A DNA stretch of 64,000 nt from assembly GCA_030765055.1 (NCBI GenBank), contig CM060958.1:82499783-82563782 (forward strand), in the 5' to 3' direction. This stretch comes from Mantis religiosa (Eukaryota > Arthropoda > Insecta > Mantodea > Mantidae). The translations under genes were made by a program, and so were the position numbers. Positions 53,109 to 63,430 of this stretch are shown here, one piece after another (the stretch's first letter is position 1; the number at the start of each line of letters is the position of its first letter). The notes below the pieces were generated by a model. That model did no database searches, had not been told where the DNA came from, and was given only the letters and a program-made list of their open reading frames with translations.

Positions 53109-54460
53109 TACCTTGTTTCACGTAAGCTTGCCCAGTATCTCTTAACGGTCACGTGACTTAATCACCTCTCATTGGTTGCTGTTGTGGTAATGACTGTCGT
53201 GCGGTAAAAATTAGTTCGTTATTTAACATGGTGATATATCATATGTTGGAAGAGAATTGTCAAATTTATATTTTCGTAACTGTTTTAATTAAATATATTA
53301 CACAACAGAGTTGATTTATCTGAAATGCATGTTAATTCTTAAACGAAGTAAAGAGGAGGTTCCTTTGCTCTCAAGCACATAGCACGATAGTACGTGATTT
53401 AGCGGTAGTGGTGACATTTGTTTATATGACTTTTATCACTGACCTTGTTTTGAACTGGATTAGTCATGCATCGCCATTCGAGAGTGCAGGAGCTAAATTA
53501 TTTTATTGATCGTTTATTGCGCATGTACTTATTATATGTATAATGGCAGAGTCTACCGCCAGTTTTTTGCTGAAGTATCGCAAGGATAATTATTTACAAA
53601 CAGGCAAAAAAAGAATTGTGTTGCATGTGTTTAAAGCACTCACAGAGAAGAATCCGTCTTTGTCAGTGAGAGAAGTCGAACAGCTGTGCTCTGAAGTTAC
53701 AGGTGTGAGTGTTAGATCCGTAGGAACATCGCGACATGAAATTGAGGAAACAGGAAAACTTACCACTCCAGGCAAAAGCAGGAATAAACAAAAGTGCGTG
53801 CTCGGAGAAAATGCCTGAAAAGTGTTGTGCGTCATGTGTGTAGTTTTTCTTTAGAAACGAACTCCCTAACATAAGTAACATTTCGTCTGCTGTAAATGAG
53901 GATGCAGATTTACCAAATTTCAGCAGATTGCTTATACAGCTGGGATTTGTGAATGAAAAAAGAGGCAAGAAAAATGTGCTAAAAGACAGAGGCGATATTG
54001 CTGTGTGGCGAAGACGCTATTTAAGGACAACCACACTGCACCGAGATACAAATCGCTAAATATACACGAAGAACACACGAAAAGTAAAGTATGGTGTGAC
54101 TCGACTTTTAAGACTGAAAGACAAGCATTTTTGAAAGGTATGTGTGCTGGTTTAAAAAATCCCAGTGGAAAAGGCCAAAGGCCTTTCATTATAAACTCTT
54201 TCAGTTTCATGCTCAGTCATTCTGTTTCAATTTGCTCAGTTCATTATAAACTTGTATTTTTGCATGCCTTCATATCCTTATTTGTATGATTTTATTTATC
54301 TTCCCGGCAATTATTACGACATTTACTGCAGGTTTAAATGTGATGGGAAGGCACCGCCTATGGCCTATGACGCGAAAGCATTAGCCAATTAGGGCGAGGG
54401 GAGGGTTGTTGAACGCGGAGTGATACATTTCAGCGGGGCAAGGTTATATGAAATAGAGAT
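53109..54460 (+). mobile_element. Sailor-type element, deleted copy (1352 bp)
   Basis: Same ends as the copy at 43.6 kb, TA-flanked (53107-53108, 54461-54462). Removal rejoins the PLE gamma repeat GAGTAC-TA-GTTTGACTC exactly as in intact copies. Confidence 0.92.
53543..54215 (+). pseudogene. Sailor transposase, broken and lacking the catalytic domain
   Basis: Starts MAESTASFLLKYRKDNYLQT, follows the intact copy to KLTTPGKSRNKQKCVLGE, then frameshifts at about 53810. HTH2 region has lost SRSSLYR, the DETW segment is destroyed (about 54050), and after NPSGKGQRP (about 54180) the rest, including the second Asp and Glu, is deleted. Confidence 0.92.
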
Positions 54461-54519
54461 TAGTTTGACTCAAAATTATATTAATTTTGTGCTTCATTGT
54501 ATTATACTCCTACTTATAA

Positions 54520-55265
54520 GAGTACTCCTCATAAAGAAAACTATTAAGGAAGCAATCACATTTACAAAAGAAAAAGAAAGTAACAGCATATTCAGTGCAT
54601 TCACATACCACATAAAATATTTAATAAATTCAAAAAGATCTTTAAGGAACAAAATATCAACTTGGCACCTACTAATAGATACTCAGTTTTAAAATTGCTA
54701 AATTCAAAAACAAAAGATGAAATCCCACAAATAACAGATCCAGAATATACCAAATAAGTTGTAAGAATTGTGAAAAATGCTACATAGGTGAAACTAAAAG
54801 AAATCGTAAGACCAGAGTCAAAGAGTACTTTAGAAACATCAAATTGAAACAAGAAGATAAATCAGCAGTAGCATTTCATTTTTGGAACGAAAACCATGAC
54901 ATTGACCCAAATCCAAAATTACTAAAAGGAGTGAGAAACCAAAATAAACTGACAAGGAAGAACATCCAAAGTATAAACTTGAAAGAAGCGTAGAGACAGT
55001 GAAGCACAACTTAGCACAAAAGTGAATCGAGAAGATATTGACACACTGCTTCACTCACACTGATGTAATGAACTTTGAAATCCTACCAGTAGATAATTCG
55101 ACAAAGAAGTTAATAGTCCCACCACCAGAGAGAAGAGAGCAGACGACAGCACACAGTAGTTGGATAGAGGTTGAAATTGGAAGCAACGACTTCTGAAACT
55201 AGTCTTTCAATAATATAAAACTGTGACGTGTCAAAAAAGCGAATACAAATAGTTTTTTTCAACTT
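54520..55265 (+). pseudogene. PLE spacer, endonuclease and C-terminus with terminal module
   Basis: ITFTKEKESNSIFSAFTYH, then with shifts a GIY-like block, CEKCYIGETKRNRKTRVKEY, FRNIKLKQEDKSAVAFHFWN, ENHDIDPNPKLLKG. An extra 100-bp stretch (54950-55060) precedes NFEILPVDNSTKKLIVPPPE and a stop near 55185. Same subfamily as the 31.9-32.5 kb copy. Terminal module to 55265. Confidence 0.85.
55167..55208 (+). ncRNA. hammerhead-ribozyme-like motif (PLE terminus)
   Basis: GAGG (55167-55170) with TTTC (55205-55208, two G-U pairs), core TTGAAAT, stem II GGAAG/CTTCT, GAAAC, ACTAGT, GTC. Confidence 0.4.
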
Positions 55266-55429
55266 CAATATATTCATTGCATCTTTTGCTCTTGTTTTAA
55301 ATTGTTTATATTCACTTGGTTACTGCTGCTAGGTGATCATGCTGTTTATTTTATGCCGTCTGTCTACAGGAAGCAAAACAAATTTATGTGTAGAATCAAT
55401 CAGCGGTAATTCAAAATTCAGATTGATAA

Positions 55430-55790
55430 ATTGACAGATTGAGAAATCAGCTGTGGCAGATTATTTTTGGTTGTTTAATCATGAAATAAATCCTGAAGTT
55501 AAATTATTAAAGTAATTAAATAGACCAAAAAATTTAATGGTTTTGAGCGAAACTACCTATCTTAAAAAAATAGAAATTGTGTGATGAATATTTAAATACA
55601 GCCAATTGATTCTATTCATAGTTTCTTTTTTTTTTTTCTTTTTTTTGTGCTTCCAGTAGGCGGCAGTAACATAGTGAACAATCCATCACTTAGTGCCATT
55701 AACCACTTGAAAATAAACAGTTAAAAGAAGAGGTGAAGATGCAATGAATGAATTGTGAAACTAGTCCTGTGAACTGTGAAGAATTTATAA
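55430..55790 (+). pseudogene. PLE C-terminal fragment, decayed
   Basis: KSAVADYFWLFNHEINPEVK and KLLK, then eroded C-terminus; same subfamily as 13.4-13.8 kb. A degraded terminal motif (GAAACTAGTC) lies at 55769-55778 after a GCAAT/ATTGT hairpin. A T-rich tract (55628-55646) interrupts it. Confidence 0.65.
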
Positions 55791-55915
55791 TTGGTTTAGA
55801 AAGATAAGTGAAGTTGGTAACAAATTATTATATTTTATTGTAAAATTTGTATTGCTTCACTTTAGAAGCTACAGTTTATTTTTACATGATAATTTAAATG
55901 TTTTACTCACCTTAA

Positions 55916-56045
55916 TTAACTTTAAAGAGAGTCGATTAAAGACACTAGACAACACTTACTTTTAAATTTTTCCGGAAACTAGTTCCGGAAAAATTTAAAA
56001 GTAAATGTTGTCTAATGTCTTTGATCGACTCTCTTTAAAGTTAAT
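55916..56045. repeat. 130-bp near-perfect palindrome of PLE termini
   Basis: TTAACTTTAAAGAGAGTCGA ... and its reverse complement, 65 bp per arm with a handful of mismatches, centred on ACTAGT at 55978-55983, flanked by TTCCGGAA. Arms match the PLE terminus at 60.59-60.68 kb and 12.4 kb. It lies 210 bp before a gwl exon. Confidence 0.93.
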
Positions 56046-56257
56046 TTATCATAACAACACTGTTTTCAACACTTCCAAGAAAGTAATTTTACTCACCTGT
56101 TTATTAAAGACAGTTTTTGATGTAGGTTTAGAGGTTTCCTGTGCTTGTACATAAAAAATATTGCATTTAATTTTGATGCTTTTCTATTGGCTGCTGGAAG
56201 TGATTATATGACCTGTATGACTACAGCAATGAGTAAAAGTAAGTTCTGTTTATTTAG

Positions 56258-56555
56258 TATTGCAGAGAAGGTGGGAGCAAAACGTATACAAAGCTGTATG
56301 CTGCCATTACAGCTGTCTCTGAATGAGCTTTCTTATGACAGTCAGGGCATGATTCACAACAGCAGAAATGGAAGTAGTGTAAAGAAGCGAAAATTTCAGC
56401 TTCTATCTCCTACGTCGGAGAAACGTCTACCACTGCAAGATATTACAAATAGCACTCCAGTAAAGCGACCAAATCTTGGCCATATGGGTGCTCATACTGG
56501 TGTTACGGCAGAACTTGAGTGCAAGCTGGAAATACATTCTGATGTGAAACCCAAG
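56258..56555 (+). CDS. gwl: Greatwall kinase, basic linker exon
   Basis: First base completes a Ser codon, then 99 codons: IAEKVGAKRIQSCMLPLQLS, LNELSYDSQGMIHNSRNGSS, VKKRKFQLLSPTSEKRLPLQ, DITNSTPVKRPNLGHMGAHT and on to KPK. KKRKFQLLSP parallels the basic RNFELVDSSP segment of vertebrate MASTL linkers, and STPVKRP and LSPTSEKR are good Cdk-type sites (S/T-P with following basic residues), consistent with Greatwall being Cdk1-activated; this is family knowledge plus inference. Acceptor at TTTATTTAG chosen over TTGCAG eight bases downstream because only it keeps frame. Donor AAG/GTACGT. Confidence 0.9.
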
Positions 56556-56840
56556 GTACGTATTGCTAATAAGCTTGCTTAATAGCTTTTTGCCAATGAA
56601 GGACTGAACTTACTCTCACCACAAGTAATGCCATCAAATAAAAGTTAAGGTTATGAATGAAAAGGGGATTTTTGTCACTTCTTGTTCCAGTGATGAATAT
56701 TTGTAAACTAAGTCATAGAAATCAACTATCAGACCATAACTGAAAATGTATTCTTTATTTGCTTGTGAGTCAGAACATGGTGCCAACTTCCATTTATAAG
56801 GGCAATCATTAATATTGATGTTATAATACACACAAACTGT
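56556..56840. other. gwl intron, no recognised content
   Basis: Nothing recognised. Confidence 0.5.
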
Positions 56841-56844
56841 ATAG

Positions 56845-56985
56845 GCAAACACTTGAAAGGTAAAATCAGAACTGAAAAATTTAATGCATAGCCAGGATTT
56901 AAACCTGAATCTTCCGCTCTATGCATGCTACTCTACCACTACCATAGCAACATACCAGTATGACATTAAGTTCAAGTGGTCTGTG
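56845..56985 (-). repeat. SINE family 1 copy, degraded
   Basis: Minus strand: ATGGTAGTGGTAGAGTAGCA (A-box-like) and AGGTTTAAATCCTGGC (B-box-like), then TAAATTTTTCAGTTCTGATT. Confidence 0.65.
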
Positions 56986-57151
56986 GTAATTAAGTCAAAT
57001 TGTAAGTCACCATTGGAGCATGTAATCTCAAATTTGATATTTCCTCATAGAAAACCGGAAAAATGCAAATCAGTTAGAAAATTTATATACCCAGTATTGA
57101 AAAACTATTAAAAGGATAAAAGAATTAAACATTTTTGACAAAGTAGTACAT

Positions 57152-58871
57152 CGAAATTTAACTGTATTGGAACACCACAGTGAAGCGAAACAATTATTAA
57201 ATTATGGTTGGTTGCTAATGCTCGTGGAGTTGGAGAATTTCCATTTTCCTTCTGGCCTCCCAATATCGTGTGACTAGTTGTTCTGTCAGTTCTCCATCTG
57301 TTTTTGTCAGGGCACTACACTGGAGCAGATGATCTCCATCCATCAATGAGTTCCGGTCCCTGCACAGTGTGCAGGTCGGGGATTCAAAAATATTAATCCT
57401 GTGTAGATGAGCGGCCAAACAGTCGTGGCCAGTAATCAGTCGGAAAATGGCAACAATACTGTTTCTTGGGCAGTCTGGGATGGGATTTTTACTTCCTTGT
57501 AGAATTTTCCATTGCTTGTTGGTACTTTTTTCTTTGCATTCTTCTTTCCAGAATAAGTTGATTCTATTGTTTATATGTAGTTTTGATGTGTGGAATGAGG
57601 TTTTTTGTTGGCAGTTTTGTTTTATTTGTGTTCCTTTTTTTGCCAAGGAATCTGCTATTTCATTGCCTGTAATTCTACAGTGGGATGGAATCCACTGGAA
57701 GTGCATTTCTTTTTTTAGACCTTGTAGTCTTCGTAATGAACTGTAAATTTCAAGTATTCTATTGTCGTTAGGGTACAGTGAGGATAGGGCTTGAAGTGCT
57801 GATTTAGCATCGCTTAGAATCACTGCTTTAGAGAAAGAGTTGAAGAGTTGTTTCAGTGAGGTGTTGATTGCTTCTAATTCTCCATCATAGTGGGTTGCTA
57901 GTGTGCCCAAACAGATGTAAAAATTGAATATTTTATATGTATTCCTGCTCCAGCATTACTTTCTTTGTCAAATAGGGAGCCGTCTGTGTATATGTGTAGC
58001 CATGAGTCTTGTGGATAATAAGTTTCAATTGTTTCTAGAGCTAGCATTTTAAGTGTTTCTGCACTTACATCCCTTTTTGACTATATTTTCAGAAGGTTTA
58101 CTCAGCTATTTATTTTAGGTTGTGATAGAGGGTAGATTGGAAGTGGGAGATGTTCAATTTTGTTTGTGTCTTCAAGGTTGTATATTCTCTGTAGGTTATA
58201 GGCTTTCTGCATAAATCCTTCTTGTGTTTTTAAGGTCCTTTCTCTGCTTTTGTAGTTCTTCCAGTGAGTATTAAAGGGGAGCCTTTGTAGTTTTTCATTT
58301 AGGAGGAGATTCTGTTTTTCCATTTCATATTTAATTGGCAAGTTATTTGTAGCAATTTGCATTGCAGTAATTGGTGTTGATTTGACTGCTCCCATTATAA
58401 GTCTGAGTGCTTGGTTCTGTAATGTTTCAAGTTGTGCTAGTTTACTTTGACTTGCTGTAAGTATCACCTCGCTTCCATAGAGGAGTGCTGGTGTTATGTA
58501 ACTTTTATAGGTGGTGTTGAGTGTATTGACAGAGGACCCCCATTTGCTGCCAGCTAGTCTTTTGAGTGTTGTTAATCTCTGAGTGGTGTTTTCTATGGTT
58601 TCATTAATGTGGGTCTTCCAAGATAATTTAGAATCGAGTGTTAAGCCTAGATATTTATAATTTTCTGTTTCTGTTAGTTGCTCACCATTTAGTGTTATTT
58701 TGATAAGCGGTTTTGTGTGGCAAAGTGTGAACACTTGGTATTTTGTTTTGGATAAGTTCACAGTCATTTCATTATCTGAACACCAGTTATATAATTCTTC
58801 TAATGTGTAAGTTCTTCTTTCTTACGTAAGTGAAGCTGATGTGTAAAAAATATGACTCATCTATACTTTAA
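57152..58871. mobile_element. PLE beta end pieces enclosing a LINE, with 12-bp target duplication
   Basis: AAAGTAGTACAT at about 57140-57151 and 58872-58885. Left inside edge CGAAATTTAACTGTATTGGA, right inside edge GAAGCTGATGTGTAAAAAAT...GACTCATCTA are the two parts of the beta terminus; the LINE at 57205-58825 lies between. Confidence 0.7.
57205..58825 (-). pseudogene. LINE E: RT thumb, RNase H and C-terminus, 5' truncated
   Basis: Minus strand: EELYNWCSDNEMTVNLSKTK (end of palm), YKYLGLTLDSKLSWKTHINE (58670), TYKSYITPALLYGSEVILTA (thumb, 58520), LETLQNQALRLIMGAVKSTP. After a break (57911-58101), RNase H: THYDGELEAINTSLK, ILSDAKSALQALSS, FQWIPSHCRITGNEIADSLA (57700-57640). C-terminus: IFRLITGHDCLAAHLHRI, CTLC...DHLLQC, RYWEARRKMEILQ. 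Two long open frames (221 and 231 codons) show this is much younger than LINE B of the same family. Confidence 0.9.
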
Positions 58872-58885
58872 TAAAGTAGTACATG

Positions 58886-59792
58886 TTTGCAGTAAATTTA
58901 TGCAGTAGACCTCTTTCAACTGAATTTCAAGAGACCAGAAAGAGCCAATTCAGTTTAATCAAGTTTGAATTAATGTTCCTGTAAAAAATATATAGCATGT
59001 AGTCTTTTATTTGAAACAGCAAAATACAGCTTTGGGTTAAATTTTTCTCATGTTATGGGTTTGAGAATTAAAGGTGCTCTATTTTCATGAGTTCCAAGAA
59101 AAAGTGTTATGAGTATGTTTTTGTTTTGGTGACATTTTGAGTGATGAAGCAGAATGAAACAATAAACATTCACTGTTCACATGTGAGAGAAAATACTGCA
59201 GTGTACAATTAAATACACATCAATATTTGGTTTAGACGAAGAATAACGTATACAATATGCATTGAGGAGACCATTGTAGGAATGAGTAATACATAATTCA
59301 TTATCTCCTTCAAACTTTACGTAACATTTATGCAATTTATTGCTCCTCTTTGGAGTTGCTTGTTTCTGTGTATTCTCCTTGTGTTTTAGCATTCTGTTGT
59401 ACATATAATGGGAAAGTCTATTACTTCTAATATTTGTTTCTTTTACACTTCTTTATCCTTTTTCTGTACTTACTCTGCTTTTCTTTACATATTTTTTAAC
59501 CATTTTAATCTTATTTTTTTCTAAATATCTTCCTGCTTTCTCTATGTAATCATCTGATCTTGAAAGTTTAATTTGTTGTTCCAATTATTCAAAATTTGGT
59601 TTAAGTGGTAGATTTTTCAATGTAATTGAATAGTTAGTATGTGTTAACTGAGTTTTCCATTTATCTGATTTTGAATTAACAAGTACTCTGTACTATGCTT
59701 AAATCAACAGTGTGTGTATTACAATAAAATATAATTATATGTCACAAATAGTAGTTTTTACTTCCCTGTTGTTACCTTCCAAGTATAAGTAT
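58886..59792. other. gwl intron, no recognised content
   Basis: AT-rich, nothing recognised. Confidence 0.5.
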
Positions 59793-60238
59793 TGTCGCCA
59801 ACAGCATTTGTTGTGAGGAGGCGTGGCCGAGGCGCACAAAGAGAGAGATAGTGCAGCGCAGAGATAAGGGACAGATAGTGCAATGCAGAGATAAAAGCTT
59901 GCCGAAACAAATAGAGACATAGCTCACTGGAAGTTGAGATTTCTTGTTTGTTACAGAGCATTCCAGAAACATCTAGAAATATGAGTAGAGGATATAAGGA
60001 AGCCGGACTTGCCGGGAGAGAGAGTTGAGAATCGGAACTGTTATTGTGTGCATACAGCCATGTTTTGAAAATGAACTCTTTTGTTTGTGGGTGTGGCAGA
60101 TGACTTTGCAGATTGTATGGTGTATGTTATGCAATTCTGCTACTGTAAGGGTTGACCAAAGGGTATTTCTACGGAAATAAAGAACATTTTGAATTTCTGC
60201 AAATTGGACTTTTAATTCTACCAACCCACAAAGTCACA
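59793..60238 (+). repeat. solo LTR of a gypsy element (446 bp)
   Basis: TGTCGCCAACAGC...AAAGTCACA with 4-bp duplication GTAT (59789-59792, 60239-60242). Ends in the same AATAAAGAACATTTTGAATT...CCCACAAAGTCACA as the other LTRs here. No internal sequence, so formed by LTR-LTR recombination. Confidence 0.92.
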
Positions 60239-60587
60239 GTATTGAAAACTAAACACTCCATTTTGACAAGGACAGAGGAAAGATTGGTTTAAATAACCTC
60301 ACCAGGATTTCATCTTAATTTCTAAGATATACCAGGTGAGTCACCTGCCCCTATTTATTTTTTAATTTATGCAATGTGCTAAGCGACTTGTGTGACATGC
60401 CTTTCTGAATGCCTTCTAATGGATGATTTGGACAACAGTTTATAGAGGAGGGCTAGATGACTCAGTGCATAAATGTTGTATGGGACCGAAAGCGATTACT
60501 ATATATGTTGAATCCAAAAACATTATACCCAGACTCAGAGAGCTCCAGTAACAATTTAAATGAGTTTGAAAATGTTTCAATTCCTTT
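60239..60587. other. gwl intron, no recognised content
   Basis: Nothing recognised. Confidence 0.5.
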
Positions 60588-61082
60588 CTTGGAAGTGTTG
60601 AAAACAGTTGTTATAATAAATTAAATTTAAAGGAAGTCGATTAATGACACTAAACAACACTTACTTTTAAATGTTTCCGGAACATGTTTCAGAGACTTTG
60701 CCTCCATCCTCAACCGGTCATCGACTGGTTCTCATTGGTGTAGTTGACAGTATTTTGTGATAGGTCTCCTCTGGTGGCAGTTCAAGGAACTTGCCGAACA
60801 AATCTTTCTGGGGGGATGTCGAAATTGAATACTTTGTTCCTATTTTTTGAAATGAAGATTTGTTCCCATGTGGATAGTTCTTGTTTTCCTGATGCAAGTT
60901 TTAGTAGTTTTGGTTCTGGATTTATGTTGTGGTTTTTTTTTCCAAAATGCGTGGCAACTGCTGATTTTTCTAATTGTTTATATTTTATGTTTCTAAAGTG
61001 TTCTTTTGCTGTTGTTTCTAAATTTCTTTTGGTTTTTCCAATATAAATTTGACTACAGTCACTGCATTCAATTTGATATATA
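60588..61082 (-). pseudogene. PLE endonuclease and C-terminus with terminal repeat, minus arm
   Basis: Minus frame 61090-60782: YQIECSDCSQIYIGKTKRNL, TAKEHFRNIKYKQLEKSAVA, THFGKKNHNINPEPKLLKLA, LSTWEQIFISKNRNKVFNFD, IPPERFVRQVP and a stop at about 60782. The terminal repeat runs to 60588. Meets a short plus copy head-to-head at 61083. Confidence 0.88.
60677..60717 (-). ncRNA. hammerhead-ribozyme-like motif (PLE terminus)
   Basis: Minus strand: CCGG (60717-60714), core TTGAGGA plus extra T, stem II GGAG/CTCT around GCAAAGT, GAAAC, palindromic ACATGT, T, CCGG (60680-60677). Stem I is four G-C pairs, different from the GAGG/CCTC of other subfamilies. Confidence 0.5.
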
Positions 61083-61160
61083 TCAAATATGGAATATATC
61101 AAATTGAATGCAGTGACTGTAGTCAAATTTATATTGGAAATACCAAATCTGGTTAATATT
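61083..61160 (+). pseudogene. PLE endonuclease start, plus arm
   Basis: IYQIECSDCSQIYIGNTK, same residues as the minus arm, then lost. The junction is AT-rich (TGATATATATCAAATATGG). Confidence 0.85.
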
Positions 61161-61566
61161 ATATACTATATATTATATATTATATGCATGAAAAACCGTC
61201 GTTTATTTAAGCTTTTTGCAGCTTCTTGGTCCTCATTCAGGGCTGTAAGTATTAATGCTGGGTGCGTATAGTAACAAAAAGAAGGGCAGAGCTGCTATAA
61301 TGGCTTTTGTGCTAAAAGGGTCAATGTTTTCACATTAGACTCTAAACTGCGGGTTGCATAGATAAGAATAAATAGGTGCAACTGACTCACCTGGTGCAAT
61401 AAGAATATTATTAAGTAAACTGTTTTCAATGTATGTGTAATTTTTGCAATATTTGTAGAATTTTGTGTCCTACAATGAAGCAATGAAGTTCTATTCATTT
61501 TAGACTCATTTGATTCAAAGTAATATAATTGAACACCCTCCTTTGTTCTTAATGAATAAGGATTGT

Positions 61567-61568
<2 letters not shown>
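61161..61568. other. gwl intron, no recognised content
   Basis: Nothing recognised. Confidence 0.5.
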
Positions 61569-61623
<55 letters not shown>

Positions 61624-61854
61624 TAATTTACGTCCTCCAACGTTAAATCATATCGGACGGTGAATGGAATAGGTTAAATGATGCTCAAATGAGCCCAGAG
61701 TCCATAGAGCTTAGAGTTACCCGACATTTGTCTTTCAGCATAAGGGAAAACCCCAGAAAAACCTTATCCAGGTGACTCACCCTGACCAAGATTCGAACTC
61801 GGGACCTCTTGAACATGAGGCAGACATGCTACCACCACACTACCAAGGCGGGCT
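61569..61854 (-). repeat. SINE family 2 with 54-base tail
   Basis: 54 T at 61569-61622 (a poly-A tail on the minus strand), then the same body as 37919-38150, with TTCGAACTC B box and a GGTAGTGTGGTGGTAGCATG A box on the minus strand. The long pure tail suggests a recent insertion. Confidence 0.9.
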
Positions 61855-61857
61855 AGA

Positions 61858-61948
61858 GTAAGGACTGTGATACAATGAAGCACATATATAATTTTGAGTC
61901 GGACTAGTACTCCAAACACTAGCAACATATGGAGCAACTAGTTTAACT
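61858..61948 (+). repeat. PLE gamma terminal repeat fragment
   Basis: GTAAGGACTGTGATACAATG ... TTTTGAGTCGGACTAGTACT then CACTAGCAACATATGGAGCA, as in the other gamma copies, shortened in the middle. Confidence 0.75.
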
Positions 61949-61961
61949 GATAATATTAGGT

Positions 61962-63196
61962 GATCTCGTAAGTAAAGTCGGTTTTTCGTTTTGGTGTTTT
62001 GAAAAAATTAATTGGGTTTCTTTGGTTTGACAATGCTATTTACAGGATACCATGGCTAGTGTTGCATACATTGTGAGCATTATCAATCTTCAGTTGTTAA
62101 TAAACAATCATAAAAGTGATATAAAGTTTGAACTTAGAATCTTTCTAAAACAGTACTGGAAACAAGATTATTAAGCTGCTGCCGCAGCTCAAAGAATATG
62201 TGAAGTGAAAGGAGAAGGTGTCGTTAGTGGGCGCGTGGCACAACGATGGTTCCATTTGAACAGTGGAGATGAAAAAACTAAAGATTTACCATGATCTGGA
62301 AGACCTGAAGTATGGAATATTCAGGATAAATGCCAAGTTTTGTGAGGGAATCTGCAAAAAAGTACCTGTAGGCTTTAAGAAGAACTTGGTGCATCAAAAG
62401 CTACCATACATTGCCTCAGCAAGACACTTCCAAAATCATAACAGTAGCTGTAGATCTGTACCTCATGAACGGACACCTCAACAGGCTGAACAATAGTGGA
62501 TATCTGTTGTCAGCTTATTCTTAATCCCATGGGTGATAGTTTTGTCAGGAGAATTGTCACTTGTGATAAAAAATGGGTATTTTACCGAAACCCAGATGTT
62601 TTGAAACAGTGGCTTGATCTCCACCAACCTGCCAAAGTCATTGTTAAAAAATATCAGTTCAGTCCGAAAGTAATGTGTTTCTGGTAGAATTTTGAAGCTG
62701 TGGTTCACTGGAAGTTTGTTCCAAACAAGCGGGTGATTGGTGTGGATTTTTATTCTCAACAACTGGAACGAGTTTATGAAATTTTGAGATTGAGATACCC
62801 AGCATTAGTTAACCGAAATAGTTTATTTGCAACAGGACTATGCAACACCCCATACTGCACGAACAACCATGGAAACAATTCAGGAATTGGAAGGAATCGA
62901 ACTGCTACCACATCCAGCATACAGTCTTGATTTCATAGCATCAGATTATCATATTTTTCAATCCATGGCCCATTTTCTACTTGGAAGAAATTTTGACAAC
63001 ATGGAAGCAGTGCAAGTGGGCATCACTGAATTCTTCACATTAAAATCCAGAGACCAGTACCATCGTGGTACAACAAACCTCACTGACAATGGCTCAGGAC
63101 TATAGAATCTAATGGTCTAAATTAATTAATTTCTTGTCAGAACATATTTCAATTAATTGTTTTTCTTAAAAACGACATTACTTATGAGTCAGAATC
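61962..63196 (+). mobile_element. mariner element, decayed
   Basis: Ends are inverted: left CTCGTAAGTAAAGTCGGTTT, right reversed CTCATAAGTAATGTCGTTTT. Size about 1.2 kb. Exact TA borders not assigned. Confidence 0.7.
62105..63105 (+). pseudogene. mariner-family transposase, many stops
   Basis: Segments in order: KSDIKFELRIFLKQYWKQDY-like start, AQRICEVKGEGVVSGRVAQR and WFHLNSGDEKTKDLP (HTH), LILNPMGDSFVRRIVTCDKK (first Asp in TCDKKW), DVLKQWLDLHQPAKVIVKK, FDVFYSQQLERVY-like, LRYPALVNRNSLF, QQDYATPHTARTTMETIQEL (second Asp) and SLDFIASDYHIFQSMAHFLL (third Asp). 35 residues separate the second and third Asp as read. At least five stops or shifts. Confidence 0.8.
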
Positions 63197-63354
63197 AACA
63201 TTAACCCTCCATCGTGTTCAAGCTAAGATAGTCCCACCACTGTGAAGCTTTGCCGGCACATCAGTCATGCTGAGTAAGCCAGTGTCTGTGCTACTGTTTA
63301 CTGGTACACCTATTCTTGGGCTAACCTGCTTTGCATGATTACTTCACAGGGCAA

Positions 63355-63430
63355 ACTAGTAACAACTGATATAAAATTATTTGTGGTTGGTTTATTGACA
63401 CTCGTCACTTACTTACTAGTAACAACTGAT
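63355..63430 (+). repeat. 44-bp PLE terminal scrap with 16-bp target duplication
   Basis: ACTAGTAACAACTGAT at 63355-63370 and 63415-63430 flanks 44 bp (63371-63414) that match the tail of the PLE terminal module (TTTGTGGTTGGTTTATTGAC, ACTCGTCACTTACTT). The right duplication ends 18 bases before the exon acceptor. Confidence 0.9.

Noticed and set aside
55738..55782. Further hammerhead-like motif
   Set aside because: GAAAC, ACTAGT and a stem II hairpin are visible, but stem I does not pair and the core reads GTGAAGA.
56145..56257. Upstream extension of the 56.3 kb exon to the ATG at 56145
   Set aside because: The stretch has no acceptor-compatible support; TTTATTTAG at 56257 gives the phase demanded by the previous exon.
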